Assembly: GCA_030549335.1 (NCBI GenBank)
Contig: CM060184.1
Span: forward strand, 39,511,909-39,575,908
From: Pontederia crassipes
Taxonomy: Eukaryota; Streptophyta; Magnoliopsida; Commelinales; Pontederiaceae
Reading direction: 5' to 3'
Length of the DNA: 64,000 nt
A program made the translations under genes and the position numbers. Shown piece by piece: positions 41,408-51,753 of the stretch; position 1 is the stretch's first letter; each line of letters opens with the position of its first letter. Below the pieces are notes generated by a model that ran no database searches, was not told where the DNA came from, and saw only the letters and a program-made list of their open reading frames with translations.

Positions 41408-41581
41408 AATGACTAGTCAAACAACGCAAGCCGACACGGCAACAACCCCATCAAAGACTTGCCAAGCTTCTTTCCGCGGTACGCCAACGTCTTCTGGAGC
41501 CGCCATGCACGAGGACCTGCGTGCTGCACCAACTACCAAGACGACGACGACGACGACTCATCATTGCTCAAGCTCTGATCG
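41408..41581 (+). pseudogene. GC-rich coding-like island, family not recognised
   Basis: One plus-strand frame runs from after a TAG at about 41411 to a TGA, giving text such as NNPIKDLPSFFPRYANVFWS, then a Cys-Cys pair, a run of six Asp residues and SSLLKL at the end. Base composition is far more GC-rich than its flanks, like the coding part of the neighbouring gene. It could be the last exon of a small gene or a captured exon. No start, upstream exon or family could be assigned. Confidence 0.3.
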
Positions 41582-41718
41582 ATCGTAATGTTCACGTACA
41601 AATTTACAGTTGATGCGGTCGATGAAATGTTAAAGTAAACGAACAAAAGAACAGAAAATTTTGTGCTCTCGGTACCCAATTTGACCTCAAGCATGCGTGG
41701 AACTCTGTACATCGGTCG

Positions 41719-42627
41719 TTAGCAGCCTTCGACGTCTCTCCATTGGAGGTACACCAAGGCGGCCAGGTAGTGTGCGTACGCCCCGGCGATGACCAGGACG
41801 TGGAAAAGCTGGTGGCTGTGCCCCGCGATGTCGAACTTACCGGGCATCCACCGCTCCGGCACCCTTGCCGCGTACACCAGCGCGCCGAGGGCGTAGAACG
41901 CTCCCATCACCATCTCGTACCCCGTCGTCATGACAGCCTCCGGCCGATCCCCGAACAGCATCGTCTTGTGCACGATGGGCACGAGCCCCGACAGGGCCAT
42001 GCACGCGAAAAGTCCTGACCTCGCTCCGCGGAGCTCCGGCGTCTCGAACGCCGGGGCGAGGGACACCAGCACCGCGGCGGCGCCGAACACAGTGATGAAG
42101 CTGAGGTAGAGGAAACGGTAGAACGGCTGGCACGCGAAGGAGTAGTAGACGAGGGGGTAGAAGGAGGTGACGATGAGGGCCGTGATGCCGGCGTAGTCCA
42201 GGCGGAGCATGACGTAGCAGGTGCGCTCGGAGTGGCAGGACAGGAGATGGCACGCGCTGCTCATCAGCAGGCAAAACATTGCGCCGCAGAGGTAGGCGTA
42301 GAAGGGCCACCTGCTGGCGGCTGCTTGCGTCGGTGTCGCCGGCGCTGCTTCGGACGCCTTAGTCGTAACCGTGGCGCTGAGATTGACTTGCGCTGGAGAC
42401 GGAGGCAATGCGGCTGGAGCGCGGGCTTCCTGATGCTTATAAGTCACGGTAGAAGTTGGAGAAGAAGAATTGATGTCCGGTGGATGGTCCAATACTGGCG
42501 CCTTTGGCGCCGTCACGCCGGAGTCCATTGGCACCATCGTCACGGCGTACGCAGTAAGGATCAAGAAGATGAAGAACCCGATCAAGTGCCTGAAGTATGA
42601 ATTGAAAATGGTATCAGTATGCGCAGC

Positions 42628-42699
<72 letters not shown>

Positions 42700-43076
42700 C
42701 GTCTAAGGAATCGAATTGAACGCAATAGCAGCAGCTTAACTACGTACGTCCAGACGTTGATGGTCTCGTTGTGGATGGAGAAGGCGCTGAGGAGCGAGTC
42801 CTTCAAGGGCCACTCGGAACGGTAGTAATTGATGACGAACTCGTTGTGCTTCAAGAACTCCGGCAAGGAGTAGTAGTCCACCAGCTGCAGCTTCTTGCTG
42901 CAGCATTCTTCTCTGGATTTCTGCTTGGTCTTGTTATTGATGATGGTGTCATCACCACTCACGGGGCTGATCAGAAACTGGACTTCAGCCACCTGATCGG
43001 CGGGAACGAAGGCGGTAGCCCTTTCCGGCGCTACAATCGTAGGCACGGCGTCGAAGATGTCGACGGCCACCATCAT
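41719..43076 (-). CDS. HHP4: Heptahelical transmembrane protein, PAQR/adiponectin-receptor-like (HHP4-like)
   Basis: Two exons: 43076-42748 and 42589-41719 (stop TAA at 41721-41719), joined across a GT-AG intron (TGGAC/gtacgt ... cag/GCAC). The spliced product is 399 residues, close to Arabidopsis HHP4. Exon 1 (residues 1-109 plus part of 110) gives the family signature LVDYYSLPEFLKHNEFVINY, then YRSEWPLKDSLLSAF and the HNETINVWTH junction. Exon 2 holds the seven hydrophobic helices. PAQR metal-site histidines are visible at about 224 (SACHLLSCHS) and at about 369 and 373 (HQLFHVLV); Asp 241 lies in MLRLDYAG. A Pro/Ala/Thr-rich loop of about 70 residues follows helix 1. Family members sit in cell membranes and in Arabidopsis respond to hormone and sugar signals; the ligand is unknown. 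Codon use is strongly GC-rich. Frames on the opposite strand are shadows. The symbol is by similarity; HHP5 is the alternative. Confidence 0.9.
42590..42747 (-). other. HHP-like gene intron, 158 bp
   Basis: Donor gtacgt after TGGAC and acceptor ttcag before GCAC keep the Thr codon in phase (329 + 871 = 1200 coding bases). About 42 percent of the intron is a TA run. Confidence 0.88.
42631..42697. repeat. TA microsatellite in the HHP intron, 67 bp
   Basis: Uninterrupted TA dinucleotides between the donor and the acceptor side of the intron. Confidence 0.97.
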
Positions 43077-43181
43077 CGTCGTCAGGGGGAGAGGAAAGAG
43101 AATGAAGTTTTGAAGAATACGACGCGCAATAATTGACGATATGCGTTGAGGCTTGGAGAAATCTAAGCGGAATGCGTGGAG

Positions 43182-43194
43182 TTTTTTTATATGT
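43182..43194 (-). promoter_or_regulatory. Candidate TATA box of the HHP-like gene
   Basis: On the minus strand this reads ACATATAAAAAAAC, about 110 bases before the ATG, a fitting distance for a plant core promoter with a short leader. Confidence 0.5.
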
Positions 43195-43209
43195 AACGTA
43201 ATAACTTAG

Positions 43210-45180
43210 CTAGCGAGGGAGAAGACCTGCGTGCATCATGCAGACGGGTCCTTCCCCTTCCATTCCACGGCATGAGAAAAGGTCAGCAGTCAGCAGAGGG
43301 GGCACTTGGATTGGGCCACTCCGAAGCTTCACCTTTTTATTTCTTCTCCTCTTGGCGACTGGAAGCTTCACTTTGTCCTCCTCTCCTCTTATACCCATCT
43401 ATCATTCAGTTGTTTCCTTCAAACAAGTGTTTTTGTTTTTGTTTTTTTCTTTTGGAAGACCGGACAAAGATTTAAAAACATGATCTTTGACCGGATTGTT
43501 GACTCTCTTGATTCAATTGTAGCAGCCTCGGCGTCCGTCCGGGCCCTTCACTTTGCCAATACGCTCAGCAATTAAAGTTTTTTTTTTTCCTTCTTTCTAT
43601 AATGTCTATTGTTAATTATGAAAAAAACAACAAGACAGACTTTTCAACATCTAAAATGGGTCTAATTTAAAGAAGCAATTTGTCATTTCGTGGTGATCGT
43701 GTTTGAAGAATTTAAAATCTGTATATGATAAATTGCTGATCTAGTTTTAGTTGGGTTGATTCAGTTCGACCAGTGGTACAAAATTTAATTCTTTTTTTTT
43801 CTTTTCTTTTCGACTAATTCAATTTAATTGAGAATTATAATTAAGTTTTATATTCTCGCAGATGCTTAAGGAATTCAGTGATTGCATTTCATGCTGAATC
43901 CGCAAGCAAATTGAACTAATCAGATAAGTGAACTGATAATTTGTTGATCCTGTTTGAGAAAACAAATTGACCCGGTAAACAAAGGATATATAACTATTAG
44001 CCCCGCAAATAGGAGACCTTATCCAGCCGTTTGAATCATTGAGTTTAATATCTTTAATTATTAAGTAATTTGGCATTTTATTTAAGCAGTGCGCATATCT
44101 CCATAACTTTAAAAAAAAAGTATATAAGAGCCGTATGATATGAGATAATTCAGATAAATTATTTTATTTAAAATTTTCAAGGATCATCACATTATTTTGT
44201 TTGGCTATCACTGATTATCGATAATTTTAATCACTCCGGTAATTTTCATTACCATCTCATTAGTAATCTAGATAGCAGACAGGGGAGGTGACTTTTCATA
44301 TTACTGATTGCTTGACATACATTTTGACAAAAATATTCATTCCATAAAATATTTTAATTTTAATATTTTATTATTAAATAAATATCATTTAACTCCATTT
44401 CATTTATTATTTGAATCTTTTATAAATAATTCTTATTTTTTACTCATCTTATTTTATCTATATTTATTTTTTTATATTTTTTATTTATTTATTTAGGATA
44501 CTATATGATGAACGCATAAAATATTTTTTAAGAATATTTTGATAATTTTCTCTCTAACTATTTTAATCATGATTTATATTACTAATGCTTGTCAAATATT
44601 ATAATGTGATATTACCTATAATTTAAATAGTGATAATCTATTTAAGTGGTTATTTAAATTATCGGTTAATTAAATCAGTAATGCATGAAATGGCCCCTAA
44701 GTAATCATAATAAAAAATAATTAAAAATAAAATTAATATTACTAACTCTTTCATACTAGAAGTAGTTTATTTATTATTGATTTGCCCCTATACAAATAAT
44801 AATCAATCATATATAGTAATAAGAATTCGGGCTCCGAGAATAATATATATATACTCTTTCGTGTGAAGTGCGTGTGAAGCGGTTTTAGACATACTTATGT
44901 TTATTTTTTTGGACATTTTTCTTCATTGATAGTTTAGAGGATCACGGGAGATAACAAATATATGATTCAAATCATTAACAATAAATTTTTTCATCATTTT
45001 TTTAATTTTGACGAACTTCTGCACATTATTATTCGTCATAATGGATATAAGTATTTTATATAACTTCTAATCTTATAAAATTATTTTTTATTATCATGAA
45101 TGATCATTTAAGCTATTAAAGAAATATATCGAAAAAAATGAAGAAAAATATGTCTAAGACCGCTTCATACGTTCATTTTT

Positions 45181-45226
<46 letters not shown>

Positions 45227-45628
45227 TATTCTAGTATTCAATTTAAGTCCATCAAGTTTAGGTCTTTATATTCGGCTCTTAGATGGACTCTGCCACCCTA
45301 TGCTATTTATCTAGAGAGTGACCCTCAATAATTTTTTATTTTTTTATTTTGGATTACGATTTATGGTGAAGGTTCAAGTCATGGCAAACCCATCTTTTAA
45401 GTTTCTCAAAGCTAAGATTAAAATTTTTGTATAGTATGTAAAGATCACATTTACTTTTTTGTGACTTTTATTGTGTTGGAATAAGGGAAGGGGTCGAGAG
45501 AAAAGAAAGGAAAAAAAAGAGATTAATTAATGGGAAGGAGATCGAGTAAACTAAAATTACTTTTCATCTATTCATGTTTAATTTAGGGTAAAGTAAACAT
45601 GGTAATCTACAAAGGATGTAAGAAAAAA
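43210..45628. other. Upstream region and AT-rich spacer
   Basis: 43210-43580 is moderately GC-rich with open frames on both strands but no recognised family; it probably belongs to the HHP upstream region. From 43600 the sequence is AT-rich with no feature apart from a TA microsatellite at 45184-45224. Confidence 0.5.
45184..45224. repeat. TA microsatellite
   Basis: Continuous TA dinucleotides. Confidence 0.95.
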
Positions 45629-45844
45629 TGACTGAAAAAAAATTGGCGATCATCCGAACGGAGTATCATCCTGCTCAACATCAAGCAATACCAGCGTGAT
45701 GTCTATTATCGTCCATTCCCCTACCACGCCCTTATATAGTGGTCAAATACATCTATTACGCATTTCTATCATTATGATCATAATGGATCCATATTTATTA
45801 TAATTATCATTTTCTTAATGACCATAACGGTCATATATCCAACA
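45629..45844 (-). repeat. 3' LTR of the host copia remnant, 216 bp
   Basis: On the minus strand it begins TGTTGGATATATGACCG and ends CAGTCA. It aligns with 63254-63469 over its length. On the plus side it is followed by TCTTCCACTTGACC, which on the minus strand is the purine-rich GGTCAAGTGGAAGA, a polypurine tract. Confidence 0.8.
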
Positions 45845-45866
45845 TCTTCCACTTGACCAATATGGT

Positions 45867-46081
45867 TAAACAAATATCTAAAATATATTTTAGGCTCTCA
45901 ATATTGCAACGGTGAATACACACTGTGTATTTATACATGAAGCAAGTAACAGAAAGTATATAACAGAAAAGAAAGTGCAGTAACTTGGTGGCAAATAATT
46001 CGTGTGCTGGAGTTGGAAGTCCGGATGCATGAAGATCGAGTATGGCGGTAGCAGTTGTTGACAATGTACTACGTTCCAATA
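45867..46081 (-). repeat. 3' LTR of Ale-type element
   Basis: 215 bp. Plus-strand text runs from TAAACAAATATCTAAAATAT to CTACGTTCCAATA. Matches 50125-50339. Confidence 0.9.
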
Positions 46082-46088
46082 CGCCCCC

Positions 46089-46991
46089 TCAAGCACAACT
46101 GGGTCGATGACACAGGCAGAGCTTGCTACAGATGAAGCGATAGTGTGCACCAGCGAGAGGTTTTGTCATAATGTCTACTATCTGATCTTTGGAGGAGATG
46201 GAGCAAACGGTCAGGCGTTTGCAAGCAACTTCATCGCGTACGAAATGAAAATCAACTTCAACGTGCTTGGTGCGGGCATGGAACACTGGATTCGCACTTA
46301 GATATGTGGCACCGATATTATCACACCAGAGGATAGGAGGGCAGATCGGCGAGACATGAAGTTCATGCAATAGGGACCTCAACCAAATTAGTTCGGCGGT
46401 GGTGTCGACAAGGGCTTTATATTCGGATTCAGTGGAGGACCGGGACACAGTGCATTATTTCTTAGCCTGCCAGGAGATGAGATTATTGCCAAGGTAGACG
46501 GCATAGCCTCCAAATGATTTGCGATCATCAGGGGAACCTGCCCAGTTGGCATCCGAAAATGCTTGGAGTTGAGAAGTGGAGGAGGAAGTGATGAGGAGGC
46601 CCAAGGCTTGAGTAGCATTGAGACACTGGAGGATCCGCTTGAGATGGGTCCAGTGCTCAATGGATGGAGTTTGCATGAACTGGCAAGCGCTATTAACAGC
46701 ATAGGTAATGTCAGGCCGAGTGAGTGTGAGATATTGAAGAGCACCAACCATTTGGTGATATAATGTGGCATCGGAGAATGGTGTAGTGGAGGCATTCGTG
46801 AATTTGGCATTAGCAGCTAGTGGCGAGGTGGCGTGTTTGGATTGGATCATATTAGTTCGCAAGAGATCACGAATATACTTTTGTTGTGAAAGCAAGCAGC
46901 GGTTGTGAGATGGGAGGACTTCAATGCCGAGGAAATAGTTCATAGAACCTGTCGCAGACAGCAAATTCTTGTTGAAGGCGAGTGATGACAT
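46089..46991 (-). pseudogene. RNase H and connection domain, Ale-type element
   Basis: Minus strand. MNYFLGIEVLPSHNRCLLSQ and QKYIRDLL lead to GALQYLTLTRPDITYAVN and the RNase H core FSDANWAGSPDDRKSFGGY. One in-frame TAA at 46457-46455 follows SWQAKK. The same frame then continues with [35 protein letters not shown] and [13 protein letters not shown]. The catalytic Asp-Glu-Asp residues are present. The single stop looks like a CAA-to-TAA change. Confidence 0.88.
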
Positions 46992-48000
46992 TCTGGATCA
47001 GGGAAGAAGACGACCCAGTGATGATAAGATCATCAACATAAATGAGGACATAAAGATGGAGAGAGCCACAGCTATAGATGAATAATGAGGTGCCAGTGGA
47101 GGAGGCCCGAAAACCAAAACGAAGAAGAGAAGTGGCAAGGGTGTGAAACCAGGCGCGAGGGGCTTGTTTGAGGCCGTAAATTGACTTGTGTAGACGGCAA
47201 ACATGGGACGGCCTAGCAGGATCAACGAATCCGGGTGGTTGAGCCATAAAAACAGTTTCAGCAAGTGTACCGTGTAGGAAGGAATTGTTGATATCTAATT
47301 GACACAAGGGCCAGTGGAGAGAGACAACAAGAGAAAGGATCATCCGAATTGTTGTGGGCTTGATAACAGGGCTGAAGGTGTCGGTGTAGTCAAGACCAAG
47401 AGTTTGATGAAAACCTTTGGCCACAAGACGTGCTTTGCGACGTTCAATAGTGCCATCGGGATTATACTTGGTTTTGAATAACCAACGGCAGCCAACAACA
47501 TTCATATTTGCATACTGTGAGACCAAACTCCAAGTGCCATTGCAATGAAGGGCAGAGAACTCATCAGCCATGGCGAGGCGCCAGGGGCGAGATTTGTTGG
47601 CAGATGTGAAAGCGGTGGGTGTGTCATCTGTGATAGCAACAAGTGCTTTGAGGCCGGCAAGGCAGCGATAGTCGACGGGGAGGCATGGACGGAGACGGTG
47701 AGCAGGTGTGTTGGGTGGTGAAGGATCCGGAGAGGGCAGGGAAGAAGCAAGGTGGGGAGAGGGTGAGGGAGAGGAGGTTGAGGTTTGTTTATCCAGTGGT
47801 ATTGGTGATAATGGAAGGGCAATCCATGGAGATGTAGAGGAGGTAGGAGGGGAGGATTGGGTGGTTGTTGGAGCCATGGAATAAGGAAAGGTGGACTCGA
47901 CAAAGGACACATGATGAGCAACATAGATGCGGCCGATTGGGGGATGGAGACAATGATAGCCGGCTGTCTGCTGTGGGTATCCGAGAAAGACACAGGGCAC
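46921..48000 (-). pseudogene. Reverse transcriptase (RVT_2) with linker, Ale-type element
   Basis: 359 open codons. PCVFLGYPQQTAGYHCLHP is the integrase/RT linker, followed by a Pro/Ser-rich spacer. RT begins WRLAMADEFSALHCNGTWSL, passes CRWLFKTKYNPDGTIERRKA, QLDINNSFLHGTLAETVFM and YGLKQAPRAWF, and reaches the active site LIYVDDLIITGSS. A frameshift near 46960 throws off the end (FYELFPRH instead of the connection text, which continues in the next frame). The RT core itself looks undamaged. In context it is the centre of a recently active copia pol. Confidence 0.9.
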
Positions 48001-48010
48001 CGAGTGATTG

Positions 48011-48857
48011 TCAAATTTGTGGCGATTGTAGGGGCGAGCGAAAGGATAAGCTAAGCACCCAAATGTACGAAATGAGTGGTAGTGAGGATGTTCGTGGTGA
48101 CAGACGAAAATATGGAATCTGATTAGCTATAACTGGAGAGGGTAGACGATTAATAAGATAGACAGTAGTTTCAGCAGCAAAGTGCCAAAAAACCATGAGG
48201 TAGAGATGCATGAATTAATAAGGCTAAAGTCATCTCAACAATGTGGCGAATTTTACGTTCGGCCATGCCATTTGTTCGTGGGAATGTGCACATGACAGAC
48301 GGTGATGAATACCATGTTGTTGAAGGTACGGCGTAAGGGTGAGGAACTCGCCACCACGATCAGTCTGTAGGCTGATAAGTTTGTGGTTATAGTGGCGTTC
48401 AAGGAAAGTATGAAAGCGTGGAAAAAATGTGAAGTACATCAGATTTATTCATTAAAGGAAAAAGCCAAGAGTGACGACTAAAGTCATTGACAAATACTAC
48501 AAAGTATTTATGGCCGTTAGCAGAGGCTTGGGGAGCAGGCCACCAGACGTCGGCAACGTCGACAAAAATAAGTTGAAGTGGTTTGTCGTTGCTGTTATTG
48601 GAGGCTGGAAGATGCAGTCGAGTGGCCTTTCCCTGAGTACATGCTCTGTAGTGTGAAGGCACTCTTGAACGGCGGCCAGAGGGAAGTTGGTGAAGAATGT
48701 TATTAAGGACCCGAGCATGTGGGTAGCCGAGACGAGCATGCCAGGTATCTGATGTGGTAGTGAGGAGCACTTGGGGCAGTTGATCGACAGACAAGTGGTA
48801 GAGGCCATCCTTATTTCGTCCTTGGAGCAGGGTCTGATACGTGGTGAGATCCTTCAC
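48011..48857 (-). pseudogene. Pre-integrase and integrase, Ale-type element
   Basis: Minus strand 48857-48440 holds the pre-integrase WHARLGYPHARVLNNIL and the integrase start LQLIFVDVADVWW...YFVVFVNDFSRHSWLF. The usual DVWGP and VDDFSR are altered. After a frameshift near 48430, 48439-48230 gives ERHYNHKLISLQTDRGGEFL with the second catalytic Asp. A further shift near 48260 puts the end (FWHFAAETTVYLINRLP) in another frame. The VDVADVWW text looks like a tiny local duplication. Confidence 0.85.
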
Positions 48858-50104
48858 AACAAAATGATTAGGAAATAATTCAGAGGAGCAATTTCTATCG
48901 TTAGTGAATTGCCGAACAGATAATTAGGGTTTAGAAATAGTGGGGACATGCAGGATGTTAGAGAGATATAAGGGCGAGAGGTGGAGGAAAGAGAAGAGTA
49001 GCCGACATTGTGAATTGGGAGAGACATACGATTGCCAATGGTAACTTGTTGAGGGCCATTGTATGCGTCCGCGACCTGCAATGCGTCAAGGTTGGGGGTG
49101 GTGTGATGTGTGGCGCCCGTGTCAAGATACCACTCACAGTATTCGCCCATAGCTGAGGTTGTCGGAGACGTGGAAGAGGCAGAGGAGTGAACAGTAGCAT
49201 GCGCCTCGGGATGAACGAAGTCGGGGTGGCGGTAATGACAGTTGTAGGGAGAGTGACCGTGGTTGCCACAGACAAGACAGGGGTTGCGCCGGCCTTGTGA
49301 AGAGCAGCCACATCCTCGACTGCGGCCACGATTGCGAGCAGACAAGCTGTGCTGTGAAGATGGACCATGCTCTACAGGGCCTCTGGTGTAGTGGGCAGTT
49401 GGAAGAAAGTTATTGCTAGCATGCTGGCTCTGAAGTCTGATTTCATGACTTAACAAAATGCTCTATAGTTCAGCAAAGGATACCGGTACGGATCTAGAGG
49501 AAAGGGATGCAACCACATTGTTGAAGTCTCCATGTAAGTTGTTAAAAACTATTGCATTGAAGTGTGAGGCACTTAAAGGACGATCGGCGACAGCAAGTTC
49601 GTCGGAGATATACTTCACTTGTCGCAAGTATTGTGAGATGGGAAGATCTCCTTGTTTGAGGTTCTGCATTTGCATTTGAAGTTGCAGTAACCGAGTTTCT
49701 GAGGGTGCTCCAAAGGCCTGATGCAAGGTCTGCCAGACCTCACGAGCGGTGCGAAGACCGACAACAAGAGGTAGCACCTCTTCTGAGAGAGAAGCTAGAA
49801 GCCAACTTAAGAGAAGTTGATCGTGCTTCATCCATTCTTGGACGGCAGTGGAGACCGATGATGCTGTGTCGGAGGTAGGGGCAGTCACGATAGGGCAAGG
49901 CAGAGTGCCATTGATGAAGCCTGCTAGCTCAAAGCTATTAATGATACGGAGGAGCTGGATGATCCATAGCGGGTAGTTAGAGGGTGTGAGTTTGATCAAG
50001 ACAAAATGGTGAGCATGATTAAGTGCTGGTAGTGGTGGGAGGGATGTTTCGGTGGTTGTCAGTGAAGAAGAGGAGTCATGGGGTGTGGAAGGAGGAGTGG
50101 CCAT
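48854..50104 (-). pseudogene. Gag, zinc knuckle and protease, Ale-type element
   Basis: I set the start at the ATG complementary to 50102-50104 (MATPPSTPHDSSSS), because the upstream in-frame ATG lies in the primer site. Gag reads FVLIKLTPSNYPLW, SWLLASLSEEVLPLVVGL and LPISQYLRQVKYISDELA. A single TAG at 49465-49463 follows SFAEL, and the same frame continues SILLSHEIRLQS. Then come the knuckle CLVCGNHGHSPYNC (CCHC) and the protease WYLDTGATHHTTPN with an intact Asp-Thr-Gly. Near 48970 a one-base shift changes frame before the pre-integrase domain. Confidence 0.9.
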
Positions 50105-50112
50105 GATAACCT

Positions 50113-50124
50113 GCTCTGATACCA
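50113..50124 (-). other. Primer binding site, Ale-type element
   Basis: TGGTATCAGAGC on the minus strand, directly next to the 5' LTR. Confidence 0.93.
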
Positions 50125-50339
50125 TAAACAGATGTCTAAAATATATTTTAGGCTCTCAATATTGCAATGGTGAATACACACTGTGTATTTATACATGAAG
50201 CAAGTAACAAAAAGTAAATAACAGAAAAGAAAGTGCAATAACTTGGTGGCAAATGATTCGCGTGCTGGAGCTAGAAGTCCGGATGCATGAAGACCGAGTA
50301 TGGTGGCAGCAGTTGTTGACAATGTAATACATTCCAATA
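50125..50339 (-). repeat. 5' LTR of Ale-type element
   Basis: 215 bp, partner of 45867-46081, followed by ATGGT. Confidence 0.9.
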
Positions 50340-50524
50340 ATGGTCATGGTATCTAACATTCTCATTATCCATGTGCTTAACCAGAGATGTTATCTTGAAG
50401 TCCATCATCCGTAGGACTTCGCATTGACTCAATTATTTTTGAGTTCCACAAGTGTAATTTTTCTTTACAAGAGAATCAATCGATATATTAACACTCACAC
50501 TTTCTACGAAGTGCTAGTCAAGGA

Positions 50525-51753
50525 TGTAGGATCCCAAAAGCACCAAGAGAGGGAGCTGAATTGATGTTTAAGTCGAAAATGTCGATTTTACAAAATATGT
50601 CACGGAAGTTTAAAATTGATTCATTAAACCTTTTAAATAAATATAAACCAAACTAAATCATGATCATAAAATGAGAGGGAAAGAGAGAATGCAAACATAA
50701 AGCGCACGGATGGTTGTTGGCGAGGTTCGGCCACACCTTCACCTACGTCTCCGTTCTAATTTCTTGACCTCGAGACCGTCGGAGATTCCACTAAACTATT
50801 TCTTAATTCCAAACGGGATAAGGAAGAATGCTCTTTACATCAACCACATTTTCTTCGCTTCGAGAGGTAAGGCACACATCTCCTTCTACGGAGCTTATCT
50901 TTTCTCTCGTTCAAGAGATAAGGTATGAAACCTCTTTTACGCGGGAGCACTCTCAATTTTTTCTGACAAATTGTTTCACTCTTTTACAAACACAAGCTCA
51001 CAACAATAGAAAAGAGAAAGAAGAGAAAATTGAAATGATAACTTCAAGAAAAGAATCTTCTTATGATAATTTGAAGTTTTTGTTCAATGCTTGGATGAAC
51101 GCCTTTGCTTCTGACTTTGACACTCCTTTTATAGGCTTTAGCATGTGGAAAATTTGTTCCATAATTTTCTTCTTAAAAAATAGTTGTTACTATTCATTTG
51201 ACCCAGAGACCAATCGACCACTTTAAGAAACTGGTCGACCGGTCTATATGACCATTGTGCTGATTTGCTTAGTTGCCGCAATTGATCGGTCGACCAGACT
51301 ACCGACTGATTAGTCGATCAATATAGTCTCAACATTTTGATTTTCGTCCATTAAGCTGATCGGTCAGTCGGTGTATTCATCGGTCCATCGATCGGTGTAG
51401 TCTCATCATAGATTTAAGCAGTTCATGCATTGATCGGTCGACCGGTGTAGTCTCGATCAGTGTTCATTCTGTCGACCGACAAGTTGACCAATCTCTACTA
51501 TTTTGAGCATAACTTTTTATACAGTTATTCAAGTTAGATAATCTTATATTCTATGGATAGCTAACAGGATTCTCTACACTTTATATTTATTATTCATCCA
51601 GAATATGATAAGACCATAGTCAATTATTTAATAAAAGTTTAGTGCATAAAGTTATCTCTTTTTCTTTAAACTTTTTCAGTATTTAACTTTAATATTTCGA
51701 AGTTTGTATCATCAAAATATAATTTTATATGACATTAAAACTTTTTTTCAACA
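50525..51753 (-). repeat. SIRE-like LTR 1
   Basis: 1229 bp, from TGTAGGATCCCAAAAGCACC to TTTTCAACA. Contains a cluster of GATCGGTCGACCGGT-like repeats at about 51220-51490. Confidence 0.82.

Larger units (their letters stand above)
45867..50339 (-). mobile_element. Young Ale/Retrofit-type Ty1/copia element
   Basis: 4473 bp with two 215-bp LTRs that are nearly identical, perfect ATGGT duplications (45862-45866 and 50340-50344), an exact primer site TGGTATCAGAGC (minus, 50113-50124) and a GAGGGGGCG polypurine tract beside 46081. Gag and pol are still long and easily read, with only a handful of lesions. The short LTRs, compact size and RNase H text ([20 protein letters not shown]) fit the Ale/Retrofit lineage. 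It interrupts the host copia just inside its LTR. Confidence 0.92.

Noticed and set aside
41743-42600. Several open frames on the plus strand and an alternative minus frame (41837-42310) over the HHP-like gene
   Set aside because: They are GC-rich shadows of the heptahelical coding exon, with no family resemblance and arginine/histidine/proline-rich text typical of wrong frames.
42470-43076. Apparent extension of HHP exon 1 and an opposite frame ending in Ile-Tyr repeats
   Set aside because: The Ile-Tyr run is the translated TA microsatellite of the intron; splice sites remove it.
46107-49679. Plus-strand frames across the Ale-type element
   Set aside because: Antisense shadows of its gag-pol on the minus strand.
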